Source of the DNA: Blasia pusilla
Taxonomy: Eukaryota; Marchantiophyta; Marchantiopsida; Blasiales
Direction of reading: 5' to 3'
Length of the DNA: 64,000 nucleotides
NCBI GenBank assembly: GCA_050084515.1
Contig: CM114272.1
Span: 18,476,001 to 18,540,000 of the forward strand
In this document: positions 58,081 through 64,000 of the stretch, piece after piece
Layout: each line of letters opens with the position of its first letter
Numbering within the stretch: position 1 is the first letter of the stretch
Notes under the pieces: generated by a model
What the model saw: the letters and a program-made list of their open reading frames with translations, nothing else
Told to the model about the DNA's origin: nothing
The model's database searches: none
Made by a program: the position numbers and the translations under genes

Positions 58081-59146
58081 GTGATCGGGTGAGAGGGGCA
58101 CGAGGGTCATCACGGAGTCCGTTCGGGACTTTGAGAGGCAAGGTGATGAACCCGAGAGTAGCTCTAGAGGTTTTAGGCGGAGTGGCGTGAGGTTCCGAGG
58201 GTCTTCACTTCAGGGACCACCTCGACCTCCTTTTGTGTCATCCTCAGACGAGGGGGAGGGTGTAGAGGAGTTTGTGAGCACATCGCCACATATTGTGAGT
58301 GGTCCTACCAATTGGGCGTACGAGATGGACGACCGGGGTAGAAGACCGCGTAGGTTTTCAGGTGCAGTAGGTACGATTGAGTTGCACGATTTCATAGCAC
58401 AGTTTAGGAGTTGGTGCGACTCCCAACGGGCCAGGAACTCTAGAGAGTTCAACCCGTTTATAGCATGGAACGGTATGTTCCAGCATTTAGAGGGGGCACC
58501 CATGGACGATTACCATGAGTTTTCCCATAGATATGCTCAGGAGATTGAGGCATGGCGACTCTACTACGACCCACACTATGTGTCATGGATGGAGCCGTTC
58601 CCAGATGAGGAGGAAGAGTTGGAGAGGATACTTCCTCTTCCACTAGTGATGTTTTAGAAGGGATCACTCAGATCGAGCAGTTGCACCGTCTAGTAGTATC
58701 TGCGTCAACAACTTTGAGGGGTCATGCAAGCCCCATCGCTGGGTCTCAAGAACCCATAAATAAAATGTAATGGGTTCGTCCCGATTGTTTAACCCTCGTG
58801 GTTGAGTTCTTTCTGAGTTGAGGGCGAGCTACCGAGGGGGTCTGAGACGGAGAAGTTACGGAGCATCCACGACTTCCAAAGGCGCCCGGGTGAGAGTTTG
58901 CGTGAGGCTTACACTCGCTTGCGCCGGTTGGTCAACGTCACTTAGGGGGTGACAGAGGCTATCCAGTCATGGTACGCGATGCTGGACCGGACCCTGCGGA
59001 CATGAGTGCGGGAGGGGGTGCTTCTTATGAACACCTCCCCTACGTTGAGAGATGTTTTTAGGATCGCCGAGAACATTGAGGGCAACATGGCGGAGGAGAG
59101 CGTAGCCACCATGGATTCTGGGCGAGAGGAGTCACGATTGTCTGCG
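58080..59146 (+). pseudogene. first, partial gag unit of A2
   Basis: 58187-58657 encodes 'PHIVSGPTNWAYEMDD' through the capsid block 'VGTIELHDFIAQFRSWCDSQ'. The frame breaks near 58660, where about 95 bp absent from the other units (roughly 58690-58785, containing 'aacccataaataaaatg') is inserted. The unit stops at 'cgattgtctgc' (59146) and is followed directly by a second gag start. It is a truncated duplicate. Confidence 0.8.
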
Positions 59147-60600
59147 AGGTGATGAACCCGAGAGTAGCTATAGAGGTTTTACGCGGAGTGGCGTGAGGTT
59201 CCGAGGGTCTCCACGTGAGGGACCACCTCGACCTCCTTCTGTGTCATCGTCAGACGAGGGGGAGGGTATAGAGGAGTTTGTGAGCACATTGCCACACATT
59301 GTGAGTGGTCCTACCAGTTGGGCGTACGAGATGGACGACCGGGGTAGAGGACCGCGTAGGTTTTCAGGTGCAGTAGGCACAATTGAGTTGCACGATTTTA
59401 TAGCAGAGTTTAGGAGTTGGTGCGACTCCCAGCGGGCCAGGAACTCTAGAGAGTTCAACCCATTTACAGCATGGAACGGTATGTTCCAGCATTTAGAGGG
59501 GGCGCCCATCGACGATTACCATGAGTTCTCTCAGAGATATGCATGTGAGATCGAGGCGTGGAGGCTCTACTATGACCCACATTATGTGTCATGGACGGAG
59601 CCGTTCCCAAATGAGGAGGAGGAGTCAGGAGAGGCTACTGCCTCTTCCACTAGTGACGTTTTAGGAGGGGTCACTCGCACGGGAGTAGTTGCACCTTCTA
59701 GTCGAGTTCGTCCCAGGTTCAACCCTGTGGTTGAGTTCTTTGCTGAGTTGAGGGCAAGCTACCAGGGGGGTACGGACGGAGAAGTTACGGAGCATCCACG
59801 ACTTCCAGAGGTGCCTGGGTGAAAGTTTGCGTGAGGCTTACACTCGCTTGCGCCGGTTGATCAACGTCACTCAGGGGGTGACAGAGGCTCAGGCTATCCA
59901 GTCATGGTACGCGATCTTTGGACCGGACCCCTGCGGACGGGTGCGGGAGGGGATGCTTCTTATGAACACCTCCCCTACGTTGAGAGATGTTTTTAGGACC
60001 GCTGAGAACATTGAGCGCAACATGGCGGAGGAGAGCGTAGCCACCATGGGTTCTGGGCGAGAGCAGTCACGATTGTCTGCATCACTGTGCAACAACGTGG
60101 AATCCGAGATAGGTCGACTGTGGCACCACGAGCTCAGGGAGGATACCAGGAGGCCGTGCCACAGAGACCTGTGCCTTCATATGCGGCTCAGCAGCAGCTG
60201 CCTACTATTACTTGTTGGTCATGTGATGGAGCCCATCATCAGCGCGATTGCACTCGTCAGGGTCATGGATGTGTGCCTCAGCATGGAGGAGGAGATGGTG
60301 CTGCACCAGGAAGTTATCGGTGTGAATATTTTCAGAGGTATGGTCATACACGCGCCAGGTGTTTTAGTTTACATCCTAAGTTACGTCCGGACCGAGGGCG
60401 AGAGAGGGCACCAGAGCGAGTAGCCAGTCCGGTTGGGCCTAGAGATCGTGCACCAGGTGGTCCCGTTGGGGGACGAGGAGCTGGAGTTGCCCGACAGGGT
60501 GGTGGAGCTGCCCGTGGAGGAGGTAGAGTACCACCACCTAGACGCGCCGAGGGAGATGCGGACGTGGTGGGATGGTCGCCGATCTGAAGCTCTGAGGAGC
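59147..60600 (+). pseudogene. second, fuller gag unit of A2
   Basis: Restarts at 'gaggtgatgaacccgagag', matching 58140. 59193-59822 encodes the capsid domain without stops; 59827-60090 continues in another frame; 60087-60587 encodes the nucleocapsid with knuckles 'CWSCDGAHHQRDC' and 'CEYFQRYGHTRARC' (second Cys replaced by Phe; A1 has Cys there) and a Gly/Arg-rich tail 'GGRGAGVARQGGGAARGGGR'. Two frame changes remain. The first knuckle has slightly unusual spacing. Confidence 0.85.
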
Positions 60601-61720
60601 AGATTGCCGCTATGGCATTAAGGTTACTCGATGCCGGATCCGTGGCATCGACATCATATGGAGCAGCCAGAGATGTGGAGGATCCTGGATGGATGTGCGG
60701 GGTTGCCCAGATGGAGGCCGCCGTAGTTGTGACGCGTGGAGCAGCTGCAGAGTTGGATCCACAGCGAGGGGAAGCCAGAAGACAGATTAGGCTTCCTCAG
60801 TCTTTTACGTTGTCCGAAGCGATGAGGACCCCATCGATGGGTCCTCATCAAAGTTCCTGGAGAGTTGGTAATGTTGTTGGTGTGTAGGCACGGAGGGCGA
60901 TGGGAGAAGCGAGTGCGACGACTCCTATTGTTGATGCTCAGGAGGGGCATGTGTTGAGCATGTTGTTGGGGGCGGCCACCGTTGTGTACCGCACTCCTTT
61001 ATTTTCTGCTTCCGATGTTGTGACGTTGGGGGGTACGCCCGCCGAGGCTTTTCGGCTGGCCGCTTCACTATGTGAGCGCAAAGTTGGAGTTCCTGCATCA
61101 TGTTCAGAGGTGATTGCAGAGGAGGTGATGGACCTGCCCTTGGAGCGTATGCTTGAGCCGTCCACGTCAGATTCATGGCAGGCTGGGGCTGCTAGGATGG
61201 CGGAGATGCCCGCTAGACCCGCGATAGAGCGTGCCATGGCTTCTCCTGGTGTTGTGTTCTTTGGATAACCGAGAGAGGTCTTCCGGTTGGTGAGTCCTGG
61301 AGGTAGAGCTTTTAGTCGCGGCAGCGTCTTGTTGGATTTAGGAGCGCAACCCTTGATGTTGGGGAAAGCGTCATTCAGAGGATTGGGCTTGACGAGAGCC
61401 GATGTGGAGTGTTGTCCATTTCGGATACAGAAATCCTTGTGTGGAGTGGAGCGAGTACCACACAGTATATCACCCGACAGGAGTTCGTGGTGAGGATTCG
61501 CCCGGGACATCCTACAGATGAGTCCATGGTGCACGCCAAGGCGTCGTGGATCGATCTTGAGTCCTCGACGTCTTGGTTGGTGGAGCGATGTTATACCCGA
61601 TGGGGTTTTCCTTGGATTACTGGGAGGAGTCAGCGTCCTCCAGACCAGGATGGCAGTCAGGTGATGGGCGCCTTAGCTCATTACCCGTTTGATTCAGTGC
61701 GATGATCGAAGCAGCGGCCA
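60601..61720 (+). pseudogene. pol N-terminal region and protease of A2
   Basis: 60612-60887 and 60900-61268 carry a spacer of unknown function. 61287-61493 reads 'SPGGRAFSRGSVLLDLGAQP', where the active-site Ser of DSGA (A1) is Leu (61335-61346). The sequence across 61308-61322 is the uninterrupted form of the site into which element B inserted in A1. Protease C-terminal frames are broken after 61430. Confidence 0.78.
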
Positions 61721-62029
61721 GGATAGATGGCGACCTTAGCAAAGATTTAGCAGTGCCATCACTTGGCCTAGTGATTTGATTAAGGGACATGTCCATGCAG
61801 AAGGATACTCCCCGTTCGACATTTCTATGGAGAGGAGTGTTATGGTATTGCATCATTCCGTGGAGAGAGAGGTGCATTTGTGGGGCTCGGCGAGAGCTTC
61901 AACGATTGGCGAGATGAGCACGTGCAGCACCGCGTGGAGCGGCGTTGCACCAGGCGTGACGGTCGAGGAACCCGAGGTAGCGTGGAGTGCTACGATGACA
62001 CCCTTGGATACCACACCCATTGTGTGGTG
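61721..62029 (+). pseudogene. linker before the methyltransferase in A2
   Basis: Corresponds to A1 50715-51048 and reads 'LIKGHVHAEGYSPFDISMER' and 'MTPLDTTPIVW' in shifting frames with small deletions. No recognised domain. Confidence 0.6.
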
Positions 62030-62990
62030 TACCTGGAGGAGGGTATTCGAGTGTTAGATCTCTTTGGAGGGATTAGCACCGGGTTATTTGTTGTTTTGCA
62101 GCAGGAGTGCGTAGTCAGCAGATAGCACTGTATGTGGAGAGTGATGATGTTGCGCAGGCGCGTCTCACTCGACATGTGGCGCAATTACGCCTACGTTTTC
62201 CCGACTTATTTATGCGTCCGCGATCTGGGTACCGAGTTCCCTACCGAGGGATATTTGGTTCTTGGGGACGCAGGACTTAGAGCGGGTAGGGACCATTGAT
62301 TTGGTCATTGCCCGTTGGCCATGTTAGGGCCAATCGATTGTTGGACGAGGCAGCGGGTTGGCTGACACTCGGTCCACGTTGTTTTGGGAGATGTTGAGGG
62401 TCTTACGGCAGTTGCAGGAGCACCAGTCTCATTCTCCAGCCTACATTCAGGAGAATGTGCCGATCTTAGGAGACTCTAGGTCACGGGTCATGACGAGTGC
62501 TCATCAGGTGCATGCCTGGATCGGCCCAGCAGTGTTCTTGGATGCGGCGAGTGTAGGTTCTAGAGCCCATCGCCCGCGTCTATGGTGGACCAACTTGGTG
62601 CCCCATGCGGTGTTATAGAGGGCGTATCCGAGAGTGGAGCGCCCCTCCCCTTTGTTAGTGGATTCCATTCTAGATCCAGGTCGTCGATCACAAGCAGCAA
62701 GGCACGATGATCGACCACCGCTGACTGTGGTCAACAGGGTAGGCAGGCCGCGGGCAGCCTTGCCCACGTTTGTGAGTTTTCCCGCTTCCTATGCATACAA
62801 GGAGGCCGGTCCTGGCTTGGTTTGGGATGACCAGGTTCAGCGGTTGGTGGAGCCCAACGCCGACGAGAGAGAGAGCGAGTGATAGGATTTCCCACAGGAG
62901 TGACGGCAGTACCATCAGTGTCAGAGGCATCACGACGCCATGTCTTGGGTCGAGCGATGGACTGAATCGCTGACATGGATCCTCGGCCTT
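62030..62990 (+). pseudogene. C5-cytosine DNA methyltransferase domain of A2
   Basis: Motif I 'VLDLFGGISTGL' (62051-62086); 'LYVESDDVAQARL' with the motif II acidic residue (62130-62165, other frame); motif IV 'WPC-stop-GQ' where TAG (62345-62347) replaces the Gln of PCQ; ENV at 62451; 'AHRPRLWWTN' with RPR at 62571; 'GFPTGVT' at 62885-62905 and 'SRRHVLGRAMD' just after. The last two retain residues that A1 has lost. Presence in two copies at the same pol position shows the domain belongs to the element rather than being a chance insertion in one copy. Confidence 0.9.
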
Positions 62991-63293
62991 GGGAGTGGGC
63001 CGAAAGCGGCGTCATATGAGATCGCGCAGATCATAACGGTTGCGTTGGTGAGCCCCATGCCTACCGAGACGGTGGAGGCAATGGCTGGGGGCGAGACCCG
63101 AGGAGATCTACGCACCAAGGGAGATCGGGAGAGACACCCTTGGACTTCTTGGGATGTTTTGAAGGTACGCAAGGAGATGATAGCCACAAAGATCGGCGTG
63201 GTTTGGGCAAAGGCACGAGGAGGAGATCAGAGTTTGCAGTTGGCTGCAGGAGAGCGGCCGAGTGTTGTTGTTAGAGATGGGGTTGCACCATAG
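62940..63293 (+). pseudogene. linker of A2 ending at conserved TAG CAA CCA
   Basis: A 117-codon frame with no recognised domain ends at TAG (63291-63293) followed by CAA CCA. It is in the same frame as the RT that begins at ATG 63336, with no other stop between. The ATG at 62940 overlaps methyltransferase motif X in a different frame, so it is not a likely native start. Confidence 0.65.
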
Positions 63294-63335
63294 CAACCAA
63301 CGATACCCGCGTCGGAGAGTCCTACCGTAGTGACG

Positions 63336-64000
63336 ATGGAGACTTGGGAGCCAGATATGGGCCCTAAGTTGACAGGAGGAGAGCGGCGCCGAATACATAA
63401 GTTCCTCAGGAGTTATAGGAGCTACTTTGCATTTAGCATGGAGGATTTGGGTACGCTGAAGGGACCGGGGATCCGCATTGAGTTGTCGAGTGATATGTCG
63501 ATCTTCCGACGACCCTACAGGTACAGTGATATGGAGAGGGATCTGATTCAGAGTAGGAGCCATGACTTGGTCGGAGCAGGACTAGTGGAGATGTCGCATG
63601 GGGAGTATGCATCTGCCACTGTCATGCCCGCCAAGAAGGATGTGCATGGCAAGTGGACGGATAGGCGGATATGTGGGGATTTCCGACCTATCAATCGGCA
63701 GACGAAGTCCGATAGGTATGCCATGCCCACCCCTGAGGAGATCTTTGATGCAATTGGTCACGCAAAGGTCTTCAGTTCATTGGATTTGCGAGTCGGATAC
63801 CATCAACTTCCTATCATATTGGAGGACAGGCAGAAGACGGCATTTTGGGGCATCGATCCTCACGGGAAGGATTGTTTGTACCAATGGCGGTTCTTACCAT
63901 TTGGGTTAAAGAACGCCCTGGATGAGTTTCAGAGGGTCATGGATAGGATCTTGGCTGGTCTGGATTTTGATAGGTGTTATATTGATGACATCGTAGTCTT
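63336..64000 (+). CDS. reverse transcriptase of A2 (open, truncated by the window end)
   Basis: From ATG 63336 the frame is open for 221 codons to the end of the window. It includes 'KGPGIRIELSSDMSIFRRPY', 'DRRICGDFRPINRQTKSDRY', 'SSLDLRVGYHQLPIILEDRQ' (first catalytic Asp), 'KTAFWGIDPHGKDCLYQWRF', 'LPFGLKNA' and 'CYIDDIVVF' (YIDD, last bases of the window). All RT blocks so far are intact, in contrast with A1, which has stops at CAG positions. Whether it starts at this ATG or is reached by reading through the TAG at 63291 is unknown. Confidence 0.9.
   Translation, partial: METWEPDMGPKLTGGERRRIHKFLRSYRSYFAFSMEDLGTLKGPGIRIELSSDMSIFRRPYRYSDMERDLIQSRSHDLVGAGLVEMSHGEYASATVMPAKKDVHGKWTDRRICGDFRPINRQTKSDRYAMPTPEEIFDAIGHAKVFSSLDLRVGYHQLPIILEDRQKTAFWGIDPHGKDCLYQWRFLPFGLKNALDEFQRVMDRILAGLDFDRCYIDDIVV

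Larger units (their letters stand above)
57401..64000 (+). mobile_element. family A retroelement copy A2, running off the window
   Basis: Same order as A1: gag (with an internal duplication), protease at about 61335, methyltransferase 62030-62990, linker, RT from 63336 to the window end. There is no nested insertion, and many positions that are TAG in A1 are CAG here. RNase H, integrase and PHD should lie beyond 64000. The element is not intact: frame breaks occur in protease and methyltransferase, and methyltransferase motif IV has a TAG. Confidence 0.88.

Noticed and set aside
1-64000. CRISPR arrays, bacterial operons, tRNA or rRNA genes
   Set aside because: No regularly spaced repeats with unique spacers, no ribosome-binding-site-led gene runs, and no tRNA box or rRNA signature was seen. 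The tandem repeats present are two-unit duplications or simple repeats.

Overview
The window looks like repeat-rich nuclear DNA of a streptophyte plant. The supporting signs are a Ty3/gypsy chromovirus with a plant-type initiator-Met-tRNA primer site, Helitrons with TC...CTAG ends inserted between A and T, 5-bp target duplications around LTRs, nested insertions, and erosion dominated by CAG->TAG changes (CAG is a CHG methylation site). I cannot name the species. A retroelement carrying a DNMT3-like methyltransferase makes me lean to a non-angiosperm lineage, but that is inference. I recognise no intact host gene.

Layout. 1-18 kb: mostly non-coding or unrecognised DNA with one old LTR relic (2.5-2.85 kb), small tandem duplications (5.5, 9.5, 14.1, 14.6 kb) and a possible 5' end of a minus-strand host gene (17.5-18.17 kb). 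18.2-25.4 kb: a decayed autonomous Helitron (minus strand) with HUH-Rep and PIF1-type helicase, split by a solo LTR. 26-33 kb: short non-autonomous Helitrons, further Helitron ends, and a rearranged 3' end of retroelement family A (copy A3) with a 39-unit CT repeat. 35.7-36.2 kb: an LTR fragment. 36.9-64 kb: two head-to-tail copies of family A (A1, about 36.9-55.6 kb; A2, about 55.6 kb to beyond the window end), apparently sharing one LTR region. A1 is interrupted by solo LTRs in its 5' LTR and by a complete chromodomain-bearing Ty3/gypsy element (B, 42950-50334) inserted next to its protease active site.

The main discovery candidate is family A. Its order is gag (two zinc knuckles) - aspartic protease (DSGA) - C5-cytosine DNA methyltransferase (motifs I, IV, VI, VIII and IX/X in canonical order) - RT - RNase H - integrase - PHD finger. 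It thus pairs a DNA-methylation 'writer' with a C-terminal histone-reader-type domain where chromoviruses carry a chromodomain. The methyltransferase is present in both A1 and A2, the PHD in both A1 and A3. In A1 and A2 the same in-frame TAG, followed by CAA CCA (fits the UAG-CAR-YYA readthrough context), lies between the methyltransferase/linker and RT. All copies carry lesions, but the A2 RT is open from its ATG to the window edge, so better-preserved relatives probably exist elsewhere in the genome.
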